Assembly (NCBI RefSeq): GCF_010667575.1
Contig: NZ_JAABNT010000019.1
Span: 1-60,019, forward strand
Direction: 5' to 3'
DNA length: 60,019 nucleotides
Source of the DNA: Sulfitobacter sediminilitoris
GTDB lineage: Bacteria > Pseudomonadota > Alphaproteobacteria > Rhodobacterales > Rhodobacteraceae
Shown: in pieces, positions 1 through 7,561 of the stretch
How the letters are laid out: the number at the start of each line of letters is the position of its first letter
How positions within the stretch are numbered: the stretch's first letter is position 1
Program-made: the position numbers and the translations under genes
Notes under the pieces: model-generated
The model's input: the letters and a program-made list of their open reading frames with translations, nothing else
What the model was told of the DNA's origin: nothing
Database searches by the model: none

Positions 1-64
1 GGCAGGGCCGTCAGAGAATGGGTTGCCGCACGGAACCAGTTCGCTATCCTATACCCAGAACGGT

Positions 65-388
65 TCAACATATGACCCGTTTCAACTGCATCGGCTGAGC
101 CTCATACACAGAGTTTCGGATACTCCCTTGGTTAATCGCTACATCTGCTTCATATAGTTGGGTAAACGCCTCTTGACACGACGCCATGTTCCCGGCCGCA
201 CAATCCGGGATCAACGGAAACTCCGCCATTGACAGCGAAAAGTTAATCTCAAAGGTATTGTACTGGCTGTTGGGAACGTCTCCGCATTGCGCCCTCGCGT
301 CATTTGGCAGCGCGAACATGCCAATGGCAAATAGGACCAACGCTTTCATGATACTCTTCAGATAAACCGTAAGAAGATTCTTGCACAT
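65..388 (-). CDS. small secreted protein of unknown function
   Basis: This encodes a 107-residue protein that starts with a hydrophobic signal peptide ending near DARAQ (about residue 31), so it is probably periplasmic or secreted. The mature part has four cysteines (near CGDV, DCAAG, SCQE and the C-terminal residue), which suggests disulphide bonds. The chosen ATG is preceded by AAGGGGAG at good spacing. The frame is open upstream, but that extension is basic and does not look like protein. A second ATG about 14 codons in (MKALVLF) would also give a good signal peptide. I do not recognise the family. Confidence 0.6.
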   Translation of the reverse strand: MCKNLLTVYLKSIMKALVLFAIGMFALPNDARAQCGDVPNSQYNTFEINFSLSMAEFPLIPDCAAGNMASCQEAFTQLYEADVAINQGSIRNSVYEAQPMQLKRVIC

Positions 389-678
389 GTCAGTACTCCC
401 CTTCGTTTGGGTAGCAAGACAGGGAGGCGAACCCTTGACGCAGATCAATTGACCAATATCCGCCTCGCCTCGTTCATGACTCCCAATGCCGTTTTTTTTT
501 GCTTTCTTCGGACCGCCCTTCTCGCCGTTAGATTTTGCGTAAGCGGTGTCTGCTTTTACGGCTTTTCGCTGCAGACGCGATGTGCATTCAACCGACATTG
601 GTGCGGGCACAGGGAAAGGCCGCTTCGTCCGCAAACCCGACCCTAGCTGTCCCTTTACGCAGTGTAACTAGGCCCCGA

Positions 679-1374
679 TCACTCCGCCATCGGACGTCCG
701 CGCAGGCGCAGGAACAGGCTTTCTTCGTCATTGTTCTTGAAGAACGGCACAGAGGCAGGCGGTGTGCGGTCCCTGGCGCGGGCCTCGACTTCGGCCAACA
801 CAACTTCTGTGATGAACGGCATGTCGAATGAACGCGCCTCCGACAGCGGCACCCATTGCAAATGGCTCAGTTCATCGCAGGCGGCGTCGAAATCATCTAG
901 GTCACTCGCGATCTCATCTGCATCGACCAGAAAAAACCGTGCGTCAAACCGGCGTGGTCGACCCGGAGGGGTCAGCGCACGAAAGGTAAATTGCAACGGG
1001 GACGCATGTGGCACATGCCCGGTGGCAGCAAAGCTTTCCCAATCTGGTGGCGGGGGCACATTCCATGTGCCGGGACGGCCAAGGATCAGGCCGGTTTCTT
1101 CCCACAATTCCCGGATGGCAGCCACGGCAATTGCATGGGCCAAACTTGGGTTCGCGTCTTCGGCCAGACGTGTGGCACAGGTGTCGGGCAGGGGGGCCGC
1201 AAGCGGGATCTCAGCGTCAGCCGCATCAACAGCACCACCGGGAAAAACGAACTTGTTGGGCATGAACGCAGCTTTGGCCCCGCGCTGCCCCATGAGGATG
1301 CGCGGTGCTTCAAACCGGTCGCGCAACACGATTACGGTCGCTGCGTTGCGTATCTGACTTTTGTCGATGGTCAT
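679..1374 (-). CDS. NUDIX hydrolase
   Basis: A 231-residue NUDIX-fold pyrophosphohydrolase, probably cytoplasmic. The Nudix box is split: PGG at residues 45-47 and RELWEETGL at 88-96, with E92 and E93 as metal-binding glutamates. About 20 extra residues sit inside the box, as in the NUDT19/NUDT7-like (CoA or nucleotide-alcohol) branch, so the substrate cannot be assigned. The N-terminal strand (AATVIVLRDR) is typical. It lies about 40 bp upstream of the DUF983 gene's 3' end on the same strand, so the two could be co-transcribed. Confidence 0.9.
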   Translation of the reverse strand: MTIDKSQIRNAATVIVLRDRFEAPRILMGQRGAKAAFMPNKFVFPGGAVDAADAEIPLAAPLPDTCATRLAEDANPSLAHAIAVAAIRELWEETGLILGRPGTWNVPPPPDWESFAATGHVPHASPLQFTFRALTPPGRPRRFDARFFLVDADEIASDLDDFDAACDELSHLQWVPLSEARSFDMPFITEVVLAEVEARARDRTPPASVPFFKNNDEESLFLRLRGRPMAE

Positions 1375-1413
1375 GCCTGCTCCTTGTCCGGTTCTTGGAC
1401 GTAAGGGGCGGGA

Positions 1414-1833
1414 TCAGGTGGTGCGGGCAAAGCCGCCCATTTCCTTGGCCCATTGAAAGCCGATCATAGCCCCCTTCAATCTTGGCAGAAGGTAAAGCGA
1501 TAGACCGACACAGCCAACCGCAAAAATCGTGAACAGCGTCAGTGGCTCAGGTCGCCATGTTACAAAGACCCAATGCAGCAATGGTGCCATCAGGTGACCC
1601 ACAAAGAGGATGGTCAGGTAGGCCGGGCCATCATCTGCTCTGTGATGGTGGAATTCCTGACGGCATACCGCGCAATCGTCATTCACTTTTAGATAGCTCC
1701 GCAACAGCGGGCCAGACCCACATTTGGGGCATTTTCCACGCCAGCCCCGCCACATGGCGTTCCAGCGGGGACGCTGGTCGTCGCTCTCGGTGGTGGGCGC
1801 GTGAAGGTGTGAAGGGTCTGCGTGCTGGGTCAT
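1414..1833 (-). CDS. DUF983 family membrane protein
   Basis: A 139-residue protein with a zinc-ribbon-like CPKC...CAVC pair (C35, C38, C54, C57), followed by two membrane helices at about 72-92 and 98-118. This is the full layout of DUF983, an alphaproteobacterial inner-membrane family of unknown function. The segment ending RADDGPAYL just before the first helix is characteristic. It is divergent from the EF-hand gene across an intergenic region rich in inverted repeats. Confidence 0.88.
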   Translation of the reverse strand: MTQHADPSHLHAPTTESDDQRPRWNAMWRGWRGKCPKCGSGPLLRSYLKVNDDCAVCRQEFHHHRADDGPAYLTILFVGHLMAPLLHWVFVTWRPEPLTLFTIFAVGCVGLSLYLLPRLKGAMIGFQWAKEMGGFARTT

Positions 1834-1866
1834 GGATTTGTCCTTGAATAAGACTCACATGCGCTT

Positions 1867-1951
1867 CCGCCGCAGAAAAATAAAGGGTTCAGCACCTGGT
1901 TGCGGCGCGATGTCGCAAAAATCCGCGAGATTTTGCATTTTTCTGCGACGG
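1867..1951. repeat. nested inverted repeats between DUF983 and EF-hand genes
   Basis: CCGCCGCAGAAAAAT (1867-1881) and ATTTTTCTGCGACGG (1937-1951) are inverted repeats matching at 14 of 15 positions. Between them lies a second imperfect hairpin, CGCAAAAATC...GATTTTGC (about 1914-1936). The motif (T)CGCA-A-rich therefore occurs four times, in both orientations, in the divergent promoter region. It could be a cluster of operator sites or a cruciform. No binding protein can be named. Confidence 0.6.
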
Positions 1952-2028
1952 AATGTCCGAGCGATGCCGTTTGATGATCATCTGGCCCAGGAAAACGGGG
2001 CCGAGCAGATCACAGAATGGAGACAGAA

Positions 2029-2553
2029 ATGATAAATCGAACAGTTCTCAAGATTGCAGTGCTTTCAAGCCTGATAACACTTGGCGGTGTCGCCGTATCG
2101 GCCAAGACCTTTGGACCTGGGCCAATTTTCGAAACGATTGATGCCGATGGCGATGGTGAAGTGACACAGGAAGAAATGCGTGCACATGCCGCAGCCCGCT
2201 TTGCGGAGGCAGACACTGACAAAGATGGCTTTTTGACACCAGAAGAAATGATGGCTTCGCGCGTTGGCAAAAGAGCAGAGCGGATGCTTGAGCGGCACGA
2301 CACGGATGGCAACGGCCAGCTGAGTGCAGACGAGCTTGAAGCGGCAGCGGCTGAGCGCGGCGGCAAGCGGGCCAATTGGATGATGACACGTCTGGACACG
2401 AACAACGACGGCAAGCTGGCGTTGGAGGAAATGACAGCAAGACGCGACCCGGCCAGGATCTTCGAGCGGCTGGACAGTGACGGGAACGGAACTTTGAGTG
2501 CCGAGGAGTTTGCAGAAGCGCGCAAGCACCGGCACGGTCGCCAAAAGGACTAA
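2029..2553 (+). CDS. secreted EF-hand calcium-binding protein
   Basis: A 174-residue protein with an N-terminal signal peptide (residues 1 to about 25) and five canonical 12-residue EF-hand loops: D38-E49, D62-E73, D91-E102, D123-E134 and D149-E160, all of the DxDx[DN]G...E type. It should bind several calcium ions in the periplasm. The start at MINRT is chosen because GGAGA lies five bases upstream; an in-frame ATG four codons earlier overlaps that ribosome binding site. It is followed 57 bp later by an ECF sigma factor on the same strand, which suggests a link to envelope or metal sensing (inference). Confidence 0.88.
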   Translation: MINRTVLKIAVLSSLITLGGVAVSAKTFGPGPIFETIDADGDGEVTQEEMRAHAAARFAEADTDKDGFLTPEEMMASRVGKRAERMLERHDTDGNGQLSADELEAAAAERGGKRANWMMTRLDTNNDGKLALEEMTARRDPARIFERLDSDGNGTLSAEEFAEARKHRHGRQKD

Positions 2554-2610
2554 GCAGTCAGATGCTTTGGACCGGGCGCTTGTCACGGGCGTCCGGTCCG
2601 ATTAGCCAGA

Positions 2611-3201
2611 ATGGACATGTCTCAATCAAACCACCCGACAGAGGCCAGTGACGAAGCCGCCTTGCTGCGCCGCTACGCGGAGGGCGATCCCGTCGCGGCA
2701 CGGCTATTGGCGGGACAGATGACGCCGCGGGTCTTTGGCCACGCAATGCGGGTGCTGGGCAACCATGCCGAAGCCGAAGACGTGACGCAGGAAGCGATGA
2801 TGCGGCTGTGGCGGATCGCGCCCGACTGGCGCGAAGGCGACGCGAAAGTGTCCACATGGCTTTACCGGGTGACGGCGAACCTGTGTACCGACCGTTTGCG
2901 TAAACGCGGGACAACGGGATTGGACGAGGTTGCGGAGCCTGAAGACCCGCAGATGTCAGCAGAGCAGAACATGCAACAGACAGCGCGCGTGGATGCCTTG
3001 CAAAAGGCCCTCAACACCTTGCCGGACCGGCAAAGACAGGCGGTCGTGCTCCGGCACATAGACGGCTTGGCCAATCCGGAAATAGCCGCCATTCTGGAGA
3101 TTAGCGTTGAAGCGGTTGAAAGTCTGACGGCGCGGGGAAAACGTGCCTTGAAACAGGCGCTTGAAGGACAGCGAGACGCATTGGGGTTAAGCGATGAGTG
3201 A
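2611..3201 (+). CDS. ECF-type RNA polymerase sigma factor
   Basis: A 196-residue sigma-70 family protein of the extracytoplasmic function type. Region 2 spans about residues 40-98 (GNHAEAEDVTQEAMMRLW, then STWLYRVTANLCTDRLRKR). Region 4 spans about 130-185 (LPDRQRQAVVLRHIDGLANPEIA, a helix-turn-helix). The 3' end overlaps the next gene by 8 bp, so the two are translationally coupled. That gene encodes a small single-span membrane protein likely to be its anti-sigma factor. No clear Shine-Dalgarno precedes either ATG (codon 1 or 3). Confidence 0.9.
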   Translation: MDMSQSNHPTEASDEAALLRRYAEGDPVAARLLAGQMTPRVFGHAMRVLGNHAEAEDVTQEAMMRLWRIAPDWREGDAKVSTWLYRVTANLCTDRLRKRGTTGLDEVAEPEDPQMSAEQNMQQTARVDALQKALNTLPDRQRQAVVLRHIDGLANPEIAAILEISVEAVESLTARGKRALKQALEGQRDALGLSDE

Positions 3202-3547
3202 TAAGAACCATAACGACGATATCGAGCTTGAGGCACTTTTTGCGAACGCCCGTGCGCATCCTCCGGTGGTGCCCCATGAAATGATGGCGCGGGTGATCGC
3301 GGATGCCAAAACCATGCAGCCATCCGGTACCGGTTCCCGGTGGCGCAATTGGTTTGCTGCGTTTGGCGGTTTGCCAGCGCTTGGCGGGTTGGTGACGGCG
3401 ACATGCGTGGGGTTTTGGATGGGTGTCGCGCCGCCTGATATACTGCCAGATCTGGCCGCAGCAGTGATGGGCGTCGAAACAACGGCAAACCCTGAGTACG
3501 AAGGCTCGGTGATCAACGGATACGGCTGGGATATCGGTGAGGGGTGA
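3194..3547 (+). CDS. small membrane protein, putative anti-sigma factor
   Basis: A 117-residue protein with an acidic, soluble N-terminal part (residues 1-50, including HPPVVPHEMMARVIADA), one hydrophobic segment at about 53-75 (FAAFGGLPALGGLVTATCVGFWMG), and a short C-terminal tail. Its 8-bp overlap with the sigma gene, its small size and its single membrane span fit a cytoplasmic sigma-binding segment tethered to the membrane, comparable to CnrY. There is no ZAS zinc motif (HxxxCxxC), so it is not a classic zinc anti-sigma factor. The function is inferred from position. Confidence 0.7.
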   Translation: MSDKNHNDDIELEALFANARAHPPVVPHEMMARVIADAKTMQPSGTGSRWRNWFAAFGGLPALGGLVTATCVGFWMGVAPPDILPDLAAAVMGVETTANPEYEGSVINGYGWDIGEG

Positions 3548-3551
3548 GGGC

Positions 3552-4052
3552 ATGACGAATGAAAGAAATCCCCGGCGCGTGGGCCGCGCACTGAAGTGGG
3601 CGTTAGGGCTGTCTCTGGCGATTAACCTGATCTTGGTCGGGTTTCTCGCCGGGGCGGCTATGCGCTTTTCCGGCAAGGATTGGGCAGAACGGCGCCCAGG
3701 ACCGGAGCTTTTACTGTCTGGTGCGCCCTTCGTACGGGCTTTGCCGCATGATGCAAGGCGGGCACTCGGACGCAAGCTGCGTCGTGAGGCGACTGATTTA
3801 CCGTCCCGGGCAGAGCGGCGCGCGCTTTATGCCAGCATGATCGAGGTCCTGAGGACAGAGCCGTTTGACCCAGACGACATCAGCGCAATTTTCGCAACGC
3901 AAGCAAGCACCGCGCAGAGCCTTCAATCGCGTGCGCAGGCGGGATGGCTTGAGATCGTGTCCGGCATGACTGCAGATGATCGAGCGGATGTGGCGGCGCG
4001 GCTGGAAGAGGCGCTGACGCGGCGGCGTGACAAAGGCGAGCGGCGTCCCTGA
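3552..4052 (+). CDS. periplasmic heavy-metal-sensor-like protein (CnrX/CpxP type)
   Basis: A 166-residue protein with an N-terminal membrane anchor (about residues 13-37, WALGLSLAINLILVGFLAGAAM) followed by a helical periplasmic domain rich in Arg, Glu and Ala. This is the architecture of the periplasmic heavy-metal sensor / CnrX-CpxP superfamily. It follows the putative anti-sigma gene immediately, giving sigma, membrane protein, sensor in the same functional set as CnrH-CnrY-CnrX. I chose the ATG preceded by GAGGGGTGAGGG; an in-frame GTG lies 15 bp upstream. No obvious His/Met metal site is seen, so the stimulus is unknown. Confidence 0.8.
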   Translation: MTNERNPRRVGRALKWALGLSLAINLILVGFLAGAAMRFSGKDWAERRPGPELLLSGAPFVRALPHDARRALGRKLRREATDLPSRAERRALYASMIEVLRTEPFDPDDISAIFATQASTAQSLQSRAQAGWLEIVSGMTADDRADVAARLEEALTRRRDKGERRP

Positions 4053-4112
4053 CCCTATTCTCGTCTGTGCCTGCTTGCCCTGAACGGGGACGCAGGGTAC
4101 GCACGCGAGAAC

Positions 4113-4622
4113 ATGAGCGGAGCAGAGCCCTTGGAATTTCAGGACGAGAACGAAGTATTGGCCGTTGTGCGCGCGTCGATGGGGCGGCGTATTCTTGGTA
4201 TCGTATCGCTGGGGATGCTTGGATTTCTTGTGATCTATATCGCGTTTACAAGACCGCCATCAATTGGCTGGCAGGCTTTTCTGCTGGTGATCGGGGGGGC
4301 GTCCCTGTGGTGCATGGACGCCATGCGCCGCGCCACATCCAGCGCGGTCGAACTGACACCGACGGAGTTGCGCGATGCGGATGGCACGGTGATTGCACTT
4401 GTTGAAGACATCGAAGGGATTGACCGAGGCTTTTTCGCGTTCAAACCGTCGAACGGATTTCTGCTCAAGACAAAGACCAAAGCCGGGCGCGCTTGGCGTC
4501 CGGGTCTTTGGTGGCGCATGGGACGGCGCATCGGCATTGGCGGCATGACACCCGGCAGCCAGACCAAGTTCATGTCTGAAGTGCTGGCTGCGATGATGGC
4601 AACCCGTGACGCGCAGGACTGA
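4113..4622 (+). CDS. membrane protein of unknown function
   Basis: A 169-residue protein with two hydrophobic segments at about residues 26-46 and 52-68, followed by a basic soluble domain. The domain contains SAVELTPTELRDADGTVIALVEDIEGIDRG, then RPGLWWRMGRRIGIGG. The strand pattern after the membrane part resembles small bacterial PH-like membrane proteins, but I cannot assign a family. It is 60 bp downstream of the sensor gene on the same strand and converges with the Tad-like operon. Confidence 0.7.
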   Translation: MSGAEPLEFQDENEVLAVVRASMGRRILGIVSLGMLGFLVIYIAFTRPPSIGWQAFLLVIGGASLWCMDAMRRATSSAVELTPTELRDADGTVIALVEDIEGIDRGFFAFKPSNGFLLKTKTKAGRAWRPGLWWRMGRRIGIGGMTPGSQTKFMSEVLAAMMATRDAQD

Positions 4623-4649
4623 CGCTTCAGGTGTCAGGCCTGAACTGGT

Positions 4650-5207
4650 TTAGTTACACTGGTTCCAGCAAACACGCGGGGCAAAACGTGGGCGCGTGAA
4701 GACAAAGTTGCGGATTTCCTGCTCTTCGATGCCCGTTTTGAAGGGCGGGTCATAGTCAGCCCAGGTTTCCACCAGCATCACACGCTCATTGTGTGGCATG
4801 ACCGGCAGAAGAGTAGACCATTCACGCACGTCGTCGTCGCTTAACTCAACCCGGGGTCCGCGCGATTTTGACCAATCACGATAAAAGCGATTTTCAGTTG
4901 CATTCCAAACCAGTGACGTGACCCGCAGCGCGGTATCGCCGGTCGCTCCGGACAAATAGTTGAACAGCGAATAGGCCCCATTCAGGTACTGATCATCCAA
5001 CGGTGCTGTCTCGCGAGAGATTGCATCACCGATGGTGAAGGCAGCCTTTTGGTTGATGCTGTAAGTGCGGAAAGAATGGAACACCGAGAATACTGAAAGG
5101 AACGCCCAGAACATCACCGGTATGACAATCATCGCCTCAAGCGCGATGGTGCCGTCATCGCGACGGGCAAAGCCCGCCAGCGCTGTCTTAATGCGTGCCA
5201 TAAACAT
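4650..5207 (-). CDS. TadE/TadF-like pseudopilin protein
   Basis: A 185-residue protein with the TadE-like N-terminus: a short basic stretch, then DDGTIALEAMIVIPVMFWAFLSVFSVFH, in which a charged residue precedes a single membrane helix (about residues 18-45). The rest is predicted periplasmic. Two cysteines lie at the extreme C-terminus (VCWNQCN). The start codon overlaps the stop of the upstream gene (TAATG), so it is translationally coupled. It is the last gene of a three-gene operon that presumably supplies minor pilins for a Tad (tight adherence) secretion system encoded elsewhere. Confidence 0.82.
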   Translation of the reverse strand: MFMARIKTALAGFARRDDGTIALEAMIVIPVMFWAFLSVFSVFHSFRTYSINQKAAFTIGDAISRETAPLDDQYLNGAYSLFNYLSGATGDTALRVTSLVWNATENRFYRDWSKSRGPRVELSDDDVREWSTLLPVMPHNERVMLVETWADYDPPFKTGIEEQEIRNFVFTRPRFAPRVCWNQCN

Positions 5208-5746
5208 TAGCCTGGCTCCTGTACGAAGGCTGCAAGCGAGATCAATTTGGCCTGACCTGAGCCGTCTTTTTCGAACTCATGGCCCAATCCGCTTGTTGGA
5301 TACACCGGGTCGAATTTGACACAGGCGCGCAGCATCATCATTTCGTTTTCCTTGCCCAGTGCAAAGCCCCGCACAGGCTCCACTGGTTCAGAGGTGTCGA
5401 CGCAGTCTGCTGCTTGGTCGAATTGGGCAAACTGCCTTGGATTTACGCGGATCATCTCAAGACGGAGCGTCGTTTCGCAGTTCTCAAGCCAACCCGAGTT
5501 ATCGCAGATCATCTGCTTGATATCGTCGTGCGTGTAGTTCGCGTTTGTATTCAGGCGGACAAAGCGCACCGCGATGTCGAGGCCCCTGTCCAGATACATC
5601 TGGCGCATGGAGTAAAAGCCCATCTCTACGGCCATCAAGAACGCACCGAAAAGGAGGGGTACGAAGATGCAGAATTCGATTACGAGGGCGGAGCCATCCT
5701 CACTGCGGCGAAAACGCCCAAGGAAGTTTTTGACAGCGCCGATCAT
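5207..5746 (-). CDS. TadE-family pseudopilin protein
   Basis: A 179-residue protein with the TadE signature near the N-terminus (RRSEDGSALVIEFCIFVPLLFGAFLMAVEMGFY): an acidic residue at the +5-like position of the helix and a single membrane span at about 20-45. The periplasmic part has three cysteines (MICDNS, ENCETT, ADCVD). Its start overlaps the tadG-like stop by ATGA, and its stop overlaps the next start. It is a likely minor component of a type IVc (Tad) pilus. Confidence 0.85.
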   Translation of the reverse strand: MIGAVKNFLGRFRRSEDGSALVIEFCIFVPLLFGAFLMAVEMGFYSMRQMYLDRGLDIAVRFVRLNTNANYTHDDIKQMICDNSGWLENCETTLRLEMIRVNPRQFAQFDQAADCVDTSEPVEPVRGFALGKENEMMMLRACVKFDPVYPTSGLGHEFEKDGSGQAKLISLAAFVQEPG

Positions 5747-7197
5747 TGTGTGAGCCTCAGCTGGTTGATCTGGCGTGCAATCGAAGAAAACGCATCGGTG
5801 ATCTCAACACCTTCCACTCGGAAGAAGTGGCTGGGCGACGAGGCGCAGTCACGCATAACATTTGCACCATGGTCTGTGACTTCGAACCCAATGGACCAGA
5901 TGATGATGTTTTTATTCTTTGCTGCGTCGCAGATATTTGACAGCAGGCTATCTGCCTTTGAGGGCGAATATTTGCTGTATTTCCAATTCGACCGATCGCT
6001 GGAACGTACGTAGTGGCTCAGGTACCAATTCAACGGATAGTTGCTCCAGTGGCGCGCATGGCTGCTGTTGCGATAATAGCTATCCGAAATTCGCTGCGTA
6101 GTTACGTTTTCCCCGTCCGTCATCAAGATCACCGTCTTTAGCGTCTCGCTCGAGCTTGGGTTGGACGGATCTGGAAAGGCTGCCGGACGGTCGCGGAACA
6201 CCGGATCGACTTCAGGCAATGCTTGGTTGAATGCATTCCAGGCAGGGTCAAGCATGGCAACTCCCCATTTCATTCCGAGGTGGATTGCGGTGTTCGCGCG
6301 TGGCTCAAATTGATTGATCCGGGCCTTCAGCACTTCTATGTCCTGCGAAAATGCGAATACAGTTTCGAAGTCACGCTTTGGACAGCCTGGATTACCAATG
6401 TTGTCTGATCCATTGTCTCGTCCGTTCCAGTAGTATCCAGCATCGAAATGCTGCATGTGCTCGTATGGCTCGCCACCAAAATTGTTGCCCGCATACACCG
6501 CGGTATTGTTGAAATCGGCGTCGGTGAAATCGATGCAGTAGGACCATATATGTTTCTGGTTTACATCCATCATTGAGAAGATGTTTCCGCCTGCGTTGAC
6601 CTGAGCTGTGTAAGGCACGATTGATACTGATATAAGGTCCTGATTGTCCGACTTCAGAACCGTATCCAAGAACACAGATGCCGCATCCTTCAGGTGTGGC
6701 ATCTTATTATTCCGCCTCATAGACCCCGAAATATCGAGGACCAAGGAAATTTCGACCTTGTTGACCTTTTCTTCGGCGGTTGAGATGCCGGGCACGTGAA
6801 GCGTCTGTCTTCCGAGGTAATCCATGAACATCGTGTTCACGTCGGTCGAAGCATCCACCGTCACGGTGCGGTAGTTCAGGCCCTCATCAACATCGACCTG
6901 ACTGACGAAATCTCCAATACCAGACTTGGTAAAGTAGTCACGCACAACGAATTCAGGGTCCAGCGTCTGGTCGAGGTCGGCCGCAGCAAGTACCGCACGG
7001 TCAGCGACCGCCTGAATACGTGTGCGCTCCATCTCGTGACGCATCATATCAACGCCGATGCCGCCGATCATCATCATGCAGAAGACCATGAAGAAGGCAA
7101 AGATCGTGACCATGCCGTCCTCATCGCGGGCAAAGCTGCGGCAAACGGCAAGCAGATCGCGTAGCTCAGGGCGTGTTTCGCGTTGTTCGTTCTTCAT
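5743..7197 (-). CDS. TadG-like protein with von Willebrand A domain
   Basis: A 484-residue protein. A membrane helix (about residues 29-48, MVTIFAFFMVFCMMMIGGIGVD) follows an EDG motif as in TadG. A VWA domain starts at about 148 with the MIDAS motif DISGS at 155-159, and VILMTDGEN later supplies the second MIDAS part. The long insert is rich in Tyr and Asn. TadG proteins help anchor or assemble the Tad pilus; the metal-dependent VWA domain suggests ligand binding. I chose the ATG at MKNEQ (AAAGG upstream) over an in-frame TTG 10 codons earlier. First gene of the operon. Confidence 0.87.
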   Translation of the reverse strand: MKNEQRETRPELRDLLAVCRSFARDEDGMVTIFAFFMVFCMMMIGGIGVDMMRHEMERTRIQAVADRAVLAAADLDQTLDPEFVVRDYFTKSGIGDFVSQVDVDEGLNYRTVTVDASTDVNTMFMDYLGRQTLHVPGISTAEEKVNKVEISLVLDISGSMRRNNKMPHLKDAASVFLDTVLKSDNQDLISVSIVPYTAQVNAGGNIFSMMDVNQKHIWSYCIDFTDADFNNTAVYAGNNFGGEPYEHMQHFDAGYYWNGRDNGSDNIGNPGCPKRDFETVFAFSQDIEVLKARINQFEPRANTAIHLGMKWGVAMLDPAWNAFNQALPEVDPVFRDRPAAFPDPSNPSSSETLKTVILMTDGENVTTQRISDSYYRNSSHARHWSNYPLNWYLSHYVRSSDRSNWKYSKYSPSKADSLLSNICDAAKNKNIIIWSIGFEVTDHGANVMRDCASSPSHFFRVEGVEITDAFSSIARQINQLRLTQ

Positions 7198-7561
7198 CTT
7201 CGACAACCTTTCCGGCTGGCCCGTCAAAGAATGGACTCAGCGCTCTTGGCGGATTTTCGCTTGTGAGAGTTGTCGCCTGTGAACGTGGCCTAATTGGGGC
7301 AAATCATTGTCGAATAATGGCATTTTGTGACTTTCTCGAGCAGCAATGCAGCCCAATTGCGGCAGCTGTTTCGAAGACGTGAACAATGGCGCCATAAAGC
7401 CCGATTCGCTTGTCGTGCGAGAAACACAGGCATTAACGATTAATAAAGTCGCTCCTTGCAAACTCAGTCGTTAGGGTGGCGAAAGGTTGCCGACCCAAAT
7501 CAGTCTTCACTCCGTTCGAAGGCCATGGACAGCAGCCAATGGTGCAAAACAGGAGAGACCC
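7198..7561. promoter_or_regulatory. divergent intergenic region, tadG-like / gdh
   Basis: These 364 bp contain no convincing gene and must hold the promoters of both the Tad-like operon and the dehydrogenase gene. A loose inverted repeat AATTGGG (7292-7298) / CCCAATT (7352-7358) and an AT-rich stretch (ATTAACGATTAATAAAG, about 7432-7448) are the only features I can point to. The AGGAGAG just before 7562 is the gdh ribosome binding site. Confidence 0.5.

Noticed and set aside
489..500. Nine-T tract as a terminator
   Set aside because: No stable stem precedes it on the plus strand and no gene ends there.
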